The notes beneath the pieces are model-generated. The model did no database searches, had not been told where the DNA came from, and saw nothing but the letters and a program-made list of their open reading frames with translations. From positions 1 through 43,939 of IMG/VR virus record IMGVR_UViG_3300048014_000044: DNA of 43,939 bases. One strand, given 5' to 3'. Origin of the DNA: a virus. Of this stretch, positions 9,798 to 17,230 are shown piece by piece; the stretch's first letter is position 1, and each line of letters opens with the position of its first letter. The translations under genes and the position numbers were made by a program.

Positions 9798-9950
9798 ATG
9801 GTGGCTCCCAAGAAACGGCAGCGCGTCGAGGGGATCAAAATCCACTTCGATCCGCCGTTGCTCGCATGGCTGCGACTCGAAGCAAAGCGACTCGACGTAT
9901 CGATCTCCGAGGTCCTGCGGCGGCTCGTCCGCAAGGAGATGGGCGCGTGA
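9798..9950 (+). CDS. Small ribbon-helix-helix protein upstream of tnpB
   Basis: A 50-residue basic protein (MVAPKKRQRVEG, then IKIHFDPPLLAWLRLEAKR and VSISEVLRRLVRKEM). One beta strand followed by two helices with a polar turn matches the ribbon-helix-helix (MetJ/Arc/CopG) fold. An earlier in-frame ATG at 9789 is possible. Its TGA overlaps the GTG at 9947 (GTGA), which is in the frame of the TnpB N-terminal remnant, so it appears to be coupled to tnpB. It could be an autorepressor of the element or an accessory factor. DNA binding is inferred from the fold only. Confidence 0.68.
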   Translation: MVAPKKRQRVEGIKIHFDPPLLAWLRLEAKRLDVSISEVLRRLVRKEMGA

Positions 9951-10076
9951 TCCTCGGCCAGCGCATCCGGCTCGATCCGAACAACGTTCAAGCAACGTTC
10001 TGCGGCCGGTGGTAAGCCGAACTGGCGGGCGCTCAACGCCGAGCTGAATGTTCGCAAGGCCACGGACCTCACCTGG
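9947..10076 (+). pseudogene. Out-of-frame N-terminal remnant of tnpB
   Basis: From GTG 9947 the frame reads VILGQRIRLDPNNVQATF and then stops at TAA about 10013. The matching continuation (GGKPNWRALNAELNVRKATD) is in another frame, which joins the 10077 ORF without a stop. In related TnpB proteins, as I recall them, a conserved segment containing A-R-F-A-x-N-W-A lies between these two parts. It is missing here. This looks like a deletion of about 60 bases, not a multiple of three, near 10000-10010. Confidence 0.6.
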
Positions 10077-11081
10077 ATGAAGGAGATCCCCTGGGCGGTC
10101 TCGAACAATGCTCTCCAAGATCTCGACAACGCCTTCTCTCACTTTTTCCGGCGGGTGAAGCTCGGACAGAAGCCAGGCTATCCAAGGTTCAAGTCGAAGA
10201 AGCGAAGCACTCCGTCCTTCGCCATCGAAGCCAGAGCCCTCCGCTTCGATGGGCGCCGCATCAAGCTCCCCAAGCTCGGCTGGGTTCGCACCCGGCAGGA
10301 GCTTCGTTTTCCGGGCAAGATTCTCTCGGCACGATTCACGAAGCGCGCCGGTCACTGGTACGTCTCGATCATGGTCGAGATCGATGAGTCCCGCTGGTCG
10401 TATCCCCACCGTTGCGAAACTCAAGCAGCGGTGGGGATCGATCGTGGAGTCGTCGATCTCGCCGTGCTCTCCAGTGGAGAGAAGATCGAAGCGCCCCGCG
10501 TCCTGCGGCAGTACGAGGACAAGCTGCGACAGCTCAACAAGGAGCTGTCGCGGCGCACCAAAGGAGGTCAGAACTGGCAGAAGACCAAGGCGAAGCTCGG
10601 TCGCTTGCACGAGCGGATCGCCAACATCCGGCGCGACGTGACACACAAGCTCACTACGAGCATCGTGCGTCGCTTCCGATGGATCGGCATCGAGGACCTC
10701 TGCGTCAAGGGCATGGCGCGCACCCGGCTCGCCAAGTCGATCATGGATGCCGCGATGGCCGAGGTTGGACGCCAGCTCAACTACAAGGCGCCGCTCGCCG
10801 GAAGCACCATCGTGCGGGCCGACCGCTTCTACCCGTCGTCGAAGACCTGCTCGGTTTGCGGCGTCGTCTACGCTGACCTCGTGCTCGGCGAGCGACGCTG
10901 GACGTGCGACACCTGCGGCGCCGATCACGACCGCGACGTGAATGCCGCGAAGAACCTGGAAGCTCTGGCCGCCGCCCTGGCGGTGACAGCCTGTCGTCAA
11001 GGGAGCGCTGGTCCCGATCTTCGGGTCGGAACGAAACTCCCTCTTGGGCAGGAATCGAGCAGCGCTGTTAACTCCGGTTAG
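10077..11081 (+). CDS. tnpB: TnpB RNA-guided nuclease, N-terminally truncated
   Basis: This 334-residue reading frame carries the complete catalytic half of TnpB, the RNA-guided RuvC nuclease of IS200/IS605 and IS607-type elements. RuvC-I is GIDRGVVDLAVLSSG, RuvC-II is IGIEDLCVKGM, the zinc finger is CSVCG...CDTCG, and RuvC-III is DHDRDVNAAKNL, so all three acidic residues are present. The usual TnpB start (R-x-R-L-x-P-N-N-x-Q) is found upstream in another frame at 9947, after an apparent deletion and frameshift; ATG 10077 is only the first Met of the remaining frame. The protein therefore lacks part of the N-terminal wedge domain and may be inactive or a partial-function derivative. It is antisense to the tail operon. 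Family assignment is certain; function is doubtful. Confidence 0.88.
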   Translation: MKEIPWAVSNNALQDLDNAFSHFFRRVKLGQKPGYPRFKSKKRSTPSFAIEARALRFDGRRIKLPKLGWVRTRQELRFPGKILSARFTKRAGHWYVSIMVEIDESRWSYPHRCETQAAVGIDRGVVDLAVLSSGEKIEAPRVLRQYEDKLRQLNKELSRRTKGGQNWQKTKAKLGRLHERIANIRRDVTHKLTTSIVRRFRWIGIEDLCVKGMARTRLAKSIMDAAMAEVGRQLNYKAPLAGSTIVRADRFYPSSKTCSVCGVVYADLVLGERRWTCDTCGADHDRDVNAAKNLEALAAALAVTACRQGSAGPDLRVGTKLPLGQESSSAVNSG

Positions 11082-11108
11082 CATCGTTCAAGTCTCGAAT
11101 GGGATCGC
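10975..11108 (+). ncRNA. Possible omega (reRNA) at the 3' end of tnpB
   Basis: In TnpB elements the guide RNA overlaps the 3' end of tnpB and runs out past the right end. Here the Arg/Gly/Ser-rich coding end and the short stretch to the hub stop are the expected place. I have no covariance model and did not resolve a firm structure, so the limits are approximate. Confidence 0.3.
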
Positions 11109-14100
11109 TTACCCTGCGTTGCCGCCCGCGTTCGGCGTCTGGGTGCCTTGCGCCTGCTTCGCGCGGAGTTGCTGAAGCTGCAAGCTCTCCGACGCGATCT
11201 TCTGCTGGAGCTTCGTGATCTGTTGCTGGAGGGATGCCACTTGCTGTGGCGTGAGGCTCGCTTGCGTCCGCGTGAGCTGCGCCTGGAGCTGGGCGAGGTC
11301 GTTCTGGTCGCTCGAGAGCTGGGTCGAAAGGGCCGCGATCTGCGTGTTGGCCTGGAGGTTCTGCCCGAAACTGTTCCATGCCTGGCTGATGTTCGCCGCT
11401 GACGTCTCGGCTTGCTGGGCGATGGCGTTTGGATCGCCCGTGGCGAAGCGGCTCGTCGGACTGAACGGCGGCGGGAAATTGCCGAGCGCGGAGTTCGGCC
11501 CGACTTGGAGCGTGCCGTTGGAGCCCGGTTGGGGCGCCTGGTACGAGCCACCTCGAAGCTCCGCCTCGTACTGCTGGTGAGGCGTGTCGAGCGCCATGTA
11601 GAGGTTGAAGAGGAAGTCGTCGATGATGGTCGTGACCTGATCGGGCGAGAGCGAAGCGAGGCTCGGAGATACGCTCGAGCCCGCCTTAGCCGAGGACGCC
11701 TGGAGCGCCTGGTACTGCGAGTTGAGCGAGTCGAACTGGGCTTGATCGGCGGCGAGCGCTTGTTGGGCCTGTTGGATGAGCGCCTGGTCCCCCGACTGCT
11801 GCGCCGCCTGGAGCTGGACCTGGTCGAGTTGGACCTTCTGCTGAGCGGCCGAAATCTGATTCAGCAAGTCGAGCGCTTGCTGCTGCGCTTGGGATGGTTG
11901 CGATGTCCCGCCCGCGATTTGAGGACTCCCCACGGCCGCGAAGGCGTTGGGGTTGTAGAGGGACGTGGGGTCTTCCACCGTGCCGGCGATGGTCGGGAGC
12001 AGTTTGTAGCCCGTCGAGATGAACGCCAGGTCGCTTCGGCCCAGGAGGCACGAGCACTGGGGCTGACCCGAACTCGTGCCGTCTTGCGACCCAAGCTGGT
12101 CGACAACGGTCATCTCCGCGAGCGTGAGGCCCGCAGCCAGCTCGGACGCCTCGACGCTAGGATAGACCCCCCTCTGTTGGGGGGAGCCGAGGACGGGCAG
12201 GTTCGCGAAGTTCGTCTGCGTGTTGCCGTAGCTTGCCTGCCCTAGCCCCGAGGTCCCATCGACGCTGGGCGTCGTGAAACCCGACGTGCGCAGGTCGTCC
12301 GGTTGGAGCTGGGCGAGAGCGTTCACGGGGTTAGGGTAGCTGTACGTGAGCGACGTGAGGCCCTGGGACTGCGCCGTGAGGGACGCGAAGAGATCCCCAC
12401 TCAGGGCGACCTGGATGCTCACGTTCGCCGCCTGATAGTTGTCCTGGCCTCCGACTTGGATGAGCTGCCCATCGCTCAGGCTCAGTCCACGCCCGTATCG
12501 GTAGTGTCCGATGACCTCGAAGCCGCGCTCGTCGGACACGGGGCGGATCATCGTTGTGGCGTTTTTGACCTTCGGCGTCGTGTCCGTCGTGTTCGATGTT
12601 GCAGTGTTGAGCTTGCCCGCGGGTACGAGCACGAGTTCCCCGATGACGCCCTGGGTTTGCGATTGCGTAGCCGGACTGTTCGCTTTGCCGATGTCGTGCG
12701 CATAGACGAACGTGCCCGCGGACGTGAGGCCGAACCACGAACGGTTCGTGAGGTGCTTGTCCGTGATCTTCGAGTAGGCGTCCGCGGTCACCCGCGAGAG
12801 CTGCTGCTGGGCTGCCGTGGTTTGGTTCTCGATGACCTTCTGCCGCTGGGCTGCGTTCACACGCTTCGACGTGTTGCCTACGCCAGCGACGTCCTCCCAG
12901 TCTCCGATGCTCCCGGCGTAGGGCTGCAAATACGCCATGACCACGTTCGGGTAGCCGAGGATTCGACCGCTCTGGGGGTCACGGAGAATGAGCGGCTGGT
13001 ACGGGTTGCTGTTCGGATTGGCGGCCGTGAGGTCCACGGGATAGGCGGGGACCTCAGCCGCATCCCCAGCCTTGAGGAGGAAGGTTCCTCCGTCCGAGAG
13101 CTGGGCCCCCGTGTACTGAATGCCCGCACCGGCAAGGTTCGCCTTGCCAGGGTTCGTCCCCGTGCCGGGCTTGGCGGCGCTCGGGTTGTAGTTCGTGAGG
13201 ACGAGTGTCCCGATGCCCTGTGGCGCCTTGAACTTCTCGCGACGAGCGGTGAGCGTGAGTGTCGTGGTCGCCCGCCCGCCGAACGAGATGTTGTGCGAGA
13301 TGCCCTGGATGTACCAAATCTGATCCTTGGGCGCGATGTAGATGGGGAACCCCATGCGCAGCTCGGGACGGAACGGGATAGTCACCGTGCCCCGGTGGCG
13401 GCGGGAGTTCATTTTGTCGAGCAGGTCGAGCCCGTAATAGAACATGTGCAGGGCGTTGTTGCCCATGAACTCCGAGTTCACCTGCTGCGGACGCCACCCG
13501 TACTTGCGGAGCAGGTGATAGTCCGTGACGTTCGTGAACGGAGTCATCTCCGCCGGCCAACCCCAGTCGGTGTTGCCGGAGTAGTTGCCCTGGATCGTGA
13601 GCTGAGTGACGACCTCGGCCTCGGAGTCGGAGAAATCCCACTCGATGATGTCGATGTCCTGAATCCACGACACCGGCTTGTTCGAGAGGATGTCGAGATT
13701 GTAGAAGGGCGGCTTGAACACGATGTCGCCCGTCGTGTCCATGTAGAACTCGTAGCCGATCGCCTCCTTGGCGGCGTTGGCAATCTCCAGCTTGGTCTGG
13801 AACTCGCTCTGCCAGAAGTTCACGCCGAGGCTTGCGTTGTTGGTGCGGACCGATGTGACGCTCGGGTCGGTCGGGTCGTAGAGGAGTTGGGCGCCTTCAT
13901 CGCCACCGTTCGCCATGCGGACGGTCTTGGACGCGAGTGTGCGCGCGTCGGCTCCGGCATTCTTGCTGTTGAACTGCTTCTCCTGAAGGACGTCGCCCCG
14001 CACCGCGACTCCCGAGGAGCCGTAGAGCATGAGGTTTCGCGAGACCGCTTGGAACCTCTGCGACCAGTACGCCATGATGTCGGAGAGGGCCGCCATGAAG

Positions 14101-14729
14101 ACAGGGCGCTGGGGCGAGTCCGTGGTGAGGGTGACGAGCGACCCGCCTCCGATCACGATGTCGCCGTAGGCCTGCTGGGCGAGCGTCCAGATGATGTCGA
14201 AGGGGTTAGCCCCCGAGAACACGTTGCCGTTGAGCGTGATGCCGAACTTGCTCGGGACCGGCGACGTATACGCCGGGTTCACGTTCATCTTGCACAGCTC
14301 CCACCACTTGAGGATGTCGGAGCAGTGGATGGCGACCGAGTGTTCGCCCGAGGAGTACGAGTCGCTGACCTCGGTCACGAGACCCCAGAAGATGGGATAG
14401 TACTGCGGCAGCCCTTCGACGAGGTAGTACCCCTTGGCGTAGATGTTCACCTCCATCATCGGGGAGATGACCGGCACGTTGTCGAAGTAGAAATCGTCGA
14501 TCGTGTGGCGCGGAACCGAGAGGCTGATGGAAGCCGAGCCGGGCACGCTATCGATCGAGAGATCGACCTGGATGCTCGTGATGTACTTGTTGATGTCGAA
14601 CGAGCTGTTGCACGTGGGGCAGCCGACGACCTGGGTGCTGTTGTTGATGAGCACGATGGCGTCCGGCGCCGTGACCACCACTTGGCGGGCGTTCGGCTGG
14701 AAAGTGCCTTGGAACGGACTACGGGCCAT
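11109..14729 (-). CDS. Baseplate hub protein (gp27/gpD-like) with long coiled-coil C-terminus
   Basis: The 1206-residue product starts at ATG 14729, overlapping the preceding gene's TGA. Residues about 1-500 resemble late-control/hub proteins: a CPTC pair early on, FDINKYITSIQVDLSID, an IPFRPELRMGFPIYIAPKDQ segment and a closing strand (GGRATTTLTLTARREK) typical of the gp27/gpD hub fold. The middle is Asn/Thr/Ser-rich. The C-terminus has two heptad regions dominated by Gln and Ala, one around residues 960-1040 and one around 1120-1195 (SLQQQITKLQQKIASESLQL). Typical hubs have 350-450 residues, so this one is nearly three times as long. It should trimerise under the tube and hold the spike encoded next. 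The hub call is good; the extra length is unexplained. Confidence 0.8.
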   Translation of the reverse strand: MARSPFQGTFQPNARQVVVTAPDAIVLINNSTQVVGCPTCNSSFDINKYITSIQVDLSIDSVPGSASISLSVPRHTIDDFYFDNVPVISPMMEVNIYAKGYYLVEGLPQYYPIFWGLVTEVSDSYSSGEHSVAIHCSDILKWWELCKMNVNPAYTSPVPSKFGITLNGNVFSGANPFDIIWTLAQQAYGDIVIGGGSLVTLTTDSPQRPVFMAALSDIMAYWSQRFQAVSRNLMLYGSSGVAVRGDVLQEKQFNSKNAGADARTLASKTVRMANGGDEGAQLLYDPTDPSVTSVRTNNASLGVNFWQSEFQTKLEIANAAKEAIGYEFYMDTTGDIVFKPPFYNLDILSNKPVSWIQDIDIIEWDFSDSEAEVVTQLTIQGNYSGNTDWGWPAEMTPFTNVTDYHLLRKYGWRPQQVNSEFMGNNALHMFYYGLDLLDKMNSRRHRGTVTIPFRPELRMGFPIYIAPKDQIWYIQGISHNISFGGRATTTLTLTARREKFKAPQGIGTLVLTNYNPSAAKPGTGTNPGKANLAGAGIQYTGAQLSDGGTFLLKAGDAAEVPAYPVDLTAANPNSNPYQPLILRDPQSGRILGYPNVVMAYLQPYAGSIGDWEDVAGVGNTSKRVNAAQRQKVIENQTTAAQQQLSRVTADAYSKITDKHLTNRSWFGLTSAGTFVYAHDIGKANSPATQSQTQGVIGELVLVPAGKLNTATSNTTDTTPKVKNATTMIRPVSDERGFEVIGHYRYGRGLSLSDGQLIQVGGQDNYQAANVSIQVALSGDLFASLTAQSQGLTSLTYSYPNPVNALAQLQPDDLRTSGFTTPSVDGTSGLGQASYGNTQTNFANLPVLGSPQQRGVYPSVEASELAAGLTLAEMTVVDQLGSQDGTSSGQPQCSCLLGRSDLAFISTGYKLLPTIAGTVEDPTSLYNPNAFAAVGSPQIAGGTSQPSQAQQQALDLLNQISAAQQKVQLDQVQLQAAQQSGDQALIQQAQQALAADQAQFDSLNSQYQALQASSAKAGSSVSPSLASLSPDQVTTIIDDFLFNLYMALDTPHQQYEAELRGGSYQAPQPGSNGTLQVGPNSALGNFPPPFSPTSRFATGDPNAIAQQAETSAANISQAWNSFGQNLQANTQIAALSTQLSSDQNDLAQLQAQLTRTQASLTPQQVASLQQQITKLQQKIASESLQLQQLRAKQAQGTQTPNAGGNAG

Positions 14730-16453
14730 CAGCCACCACCGAGCGTGGCCCCAAACTGCTCACGCTCGGCCTCCTGGGTTTGGGTCTCTTGAAGTTGTGA
14801 CACCGGACCGCCGCCGCTTTGCCCGACGTTGGCGCCGTAGGAGATGGAGTTCAACGCCGTGGCCTCGGGGTCGCTCTGCGTGGGGGCCGTTCCCGCTTGC
14901 GGGGTGATGCCCTGTTTCGGCGTGGTGCTCACGGGCGGCTGGAAAGCGAGTTGCGGGTCCTGCTGAGTGTCGAGAACGAACCACGCACGCACCGTGAAGC
15001 TGAACGAGTATTCGAGAGCGTAGGGGGCCTCGTCGGACTCGGTGATGCTGAAGTTGTCGAACGAGCCGATGTAGAGGATGTGGTCGTAGTAGAGGTAGAT
15101 CGAGCCGAGCGTCGCGAGGTTGACCTTCGTCACCTGCGGCGTGCTCGGATTGATGTAGTCCTGCGTCCAGATGCCCGCGTTGCTCTTGTAAAGGAGGTAG
15201 AGCGACAGGAAGTTCTGGTACGAGGTCGAGAAGTTGCGCGCCATGCGCGTGATGCCTGGTCCGGCCGAGGCGCTTCCAGCGTTGTCGAGGCCGGGCGGCG
15301 CGGAGTCGATGGCGTAGAACGCGGCGATCTTGCCGGAGCCTTCGATCTTGTCGAGGTTCTCGCCCCAGTGCTCGATGATGGGACCGTTGCGACCCCAGTT
15401 GCCGTCCGCCGTGATCTTCTCGAGGGAGTTCTTGAAGCTGCGCGGATTGACGAGGAGCCGCAGAGGCGGGGTCGCCGCCATCTGATTGATGCGGTTCGTG
15501 AGGTCCGTGATCTGGGCTTGCTGCTGCGCGAAAAACTGCTGCCCTAGATCCGACTGATTCAGATTCTGGTTGGCAACGGAGTCGTTCTGCTGTGCCGCGA
15601 TCTGGGCGTTCGAGGAGCCGCCTTGGGTGTTCCACGAGTCCTCGTTGGGGACATCCGACTGCACGGACGTTTGCCCATTGCCCGGCGTGTCCGGCTTGCT
15701 GAACAGCACGCCCTCATCTTGGCGCCGAGCGAGGAGCGCCGGATTCACGGCGCCCGTCGTGTCGTGGACGTACTGCCCGAAGAGACCAACTGCCGCGTCG
15801 TAGTTGTTCGAGTTGAGCGCGTTTGCGATGGGACGGGGGACGCTCCCGAGGTTGTAGGCGAGTGATGTCAACGCATCGAATTGATTTTGGGTGAGCGGCG
15901 CCGACACCGACTGCTTGACCCGCTGCTGGTACTTGGCGGTGTCACTCAGCAGAAGCTGCTGGCCTTGGGCGCGGGTGATGGGCGGGTTGAACGACTCCCC
16001 AGGCTGGATCTGATGCCCGTAGCCGATGGAGAACGTCTTGTCCTGACCCGGCGGGTCCGCGTAGGGGTTCGGGCTGAACCCCTCGTGGTTCGCGATGAAA
16101 GTGAGGCCCTTCGGAGAGAGGCTCGTGGCCGTGCCGCCCGCGCCGGAGACGCCAGGATTGAGGCTCGCCAGGCCGCTGCCGGGTGGGGACGTGTTGCTGA
16201 GCGAAGCGACGCTCGCTTCGCGGGAAATGAGCCGGCCCGTAGGAAGCGGCGGGGCGATGAGTCCGACGACGAACGGTAGGGTGTTGAAATTGTCGGGCGG
16301 CTGAACGTCCGTGAGCGGCAGATACAGCGTGCTGTCGCTGTCATTGTTCGTGATGAGCGAGCTGTACCTCGTGAGCAGATCGTAGACGAGCGGCGGGTAG
16401 AAACCGGCCGTCTGCTGAATTTGCTCGTCGATGGAGGGGCTCGTGTTTGCCAT
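14729..16453 (-). CDS. Baseplate protein with embedded T4-type lysozyme (GH24) domain
   Basis: This is a 574-residue fusion. Residues 115-252 are a T4-lysozyme/GH24 muramidase: NHEG with E124, YAD with D133, then SIGYGH. Spacing E to D is 9, as in T4 lysozyme, while the catalytic Thr is replaced by Ser (S142). NQFDALTSLAYNLG and the closing RRQDEG are also family-typical. Residues 330-500 (LVNPRSF, EHWGENL, YDHILYIGSF, FTVRAWFV) are a paralogue of the 256-residue protein encoded next upstream. The lysozyme would cut peptidoglycan during tail penetration, replacing the lysozyme domain usually found in gp5. It starts at ATG 16453, 3 bases past the upstream stop. Fold and position are strong; activity with Ser in place of Thr is likely but not shown. 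Confidence 0.87.
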   Translation of the reverse strand: MANTSPSIDEQIQQTAGFYPPLVYDLLTRYSSLITNNDSDSTLYLPLTDVQPPDNFNTLPFVVGLIAPPLPTGRLISREASVASLSNTSPPGSGLASLNPGVSGAGGTATSLSPKGLTFIANHEGFSPNPYADPPGQDKTFSIGYGHQIQPGESFNPPITRAQGQQLLLSDTAKYQQRVKQSVSAPLTQNQFDALTSLAYNLGSVPRPIANALNSNNYDAAVGLFGQYVHDTTGAVNPALLARRQDEGVLFSKPDTPGNGQTSVQSDVPNEDSWNTQGGSSNAQIAAQQNDSVANQNLNQSDLGQQFFAQQQAQITDLTNRINQMAATPPLRLLVNPRSFKNSLEKITADGNWGRNGPIIEHWGENLDKIEGSGKIAAFYAIDSAPPGLDNAGSASAGPGITRMARNFSTSYQNFLSLYLLYKSNAGIWTQDYINPSTPQVTKVNLATLGSIYLYYDHILYIGSFDNFSITESDEAPYALEYSFSFTVRAWFVLDTQQDPQLAFQPPVSTTPKQGITPQAGTAPTQSDPEATALNSISYGANVGQSGGGPVSQLQETQTQEAEREQFGATLGGG

Positions 16454-16456
16454 GGC

Positions 16457-17227
16457 TCAGCGGGACGTAAGTGCGGCGGCCTGCGCCGCGAGGGCTTGGT
16501 TCGCTTGGTTCTGAGCGATCGTGTTGGCGGCGTTGGCCCCGGTGGCGCTCGCCGGACCCGCGTTGACCTGGATGTTCTGGACCTGGAACGGCGGGTACAC
16601 CCCGACGAGGTTCGTCGAGGTGCCGAGTCCCGTGTTGCCGATGACGCCGGGGATCTGGAGGATGGTCTGCTCGACCTTGAAGTTCCACGAGATGCTGAAC
16701 GTGAACGGCGAGCCGTCCGTCTCTTCGCTCTCGAACGACGAGAAGTACCCGAGGTACAGACCCTTGTCGTACATGAGCATGACGTTGCCCTTGAGCACGA
16801 CGTTGCCGTAAGGGTCGTAGACGTCACCGTTGTTGCGATAGAGGTCGTGCAAGTCGCGGTAGCGGTCCCACGCGATGGTGGACTGCCGGAGCACAGAGGA
16901 CGTGCCCGTGTAGAGGTTCATGAAGGCGCCGGTCGAGCCGTCCGCCGAAATCTCCGTCAGCTCGTCGCCCCAGTGCTGCTCGACGAACCCGCCCCGCGTC
17001 TGAATGACTTCCTTCTTCTTCGTCGCGCTCTCGTTGAAGTTGGCCGGGTTCACGTGCATCACGAGCGCGTGCGGCATGAGCGCCATCATCGCGTTCAAGG
17101 GGCTCGTGATCTGGAACGCCATCGGGATCGTTCCGCTTTTGACCGTCGCCGGATGCCGGTAGAACGGCGATGTGGTCGGCGCCGGGTTGGCCTGGAAGTC
17201 GTAGTTGGCGGACGGGATCGTCGGCAT
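16457..17227 (-). CDS. Baseplate/tail protein, paralogue of the lysozyme fusion C-terminus
   Basis: The 256-residue product starts at ATG 17227, 3 bases after the tape-measure stop. Core residues about 55-195 contain HVNPANF, EQHWGDEL, GAFMN, YDKGLYLGYFSSF and SISWNFKVE. These line up with the C-terminal domain of the 14729-16453 protein, so the two genes arose by duplication of one module. The C-terminus is Ala/Gln/Asn-rich. Position between tape measure and hub corresponds to the gp53/gp48/gp54 or LysM-type baseplate proteins of other myophages, which cap the tube or bind the tape measure. No LysM motif can be seen. A structural role is confident; the exact equivalent is not. Confidence 0.75.
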   Translation of the reverse strand: MPTIPSANYDFQANPAPTTSPFYRHPATVKSGTIPMAFQITSPLNAMMALMPHALVMHVNPANFNESATKKKEVIQTRGGFVEQHWGDELTEISADGSTGAFMNLYTGTSSVLRQSTIAWDRYRDLHDLYRNNGDVYDPYGNVVLKGNVMLMYDKGLYLGYFSSFESEETDGSPFTFSISWNFKVEQTILQIPGVIGNTGLGTSTNLVGVYPPFQVQNIQVNAGPASATGANAANTIAQNQANQALAAQAAALTSR

Positions 17228-17230
17228 GGC

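Larger units (their letters stand above)
9684..11108 (+). mobile_element. IS605-family-type TnpB element with accessory RHH gene, no tnpA
   Basis: About 1.4 kb on the plus strand, opposite to all neighbours, lies between the hub stop (11109) and the spike start (9674). It holds a short ribbon-helix-helix gene and a tnpB gene but no Y1 transposase (tnpA), so it would be non-autonomous. A TTTAT at 9679-9683 could be the target-adjacent motif and would place the left end at 9684; the right end is probably just before 11109. Both ends are guesses. No target duplication is expected for this family. Confidence 0.65.

Noticed and set aside
12303-14792. Plus-strand 829-codon frame opposite the hub gene
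   Set aside because: Antisense artefact of codon bias; it has no domain-like segments.
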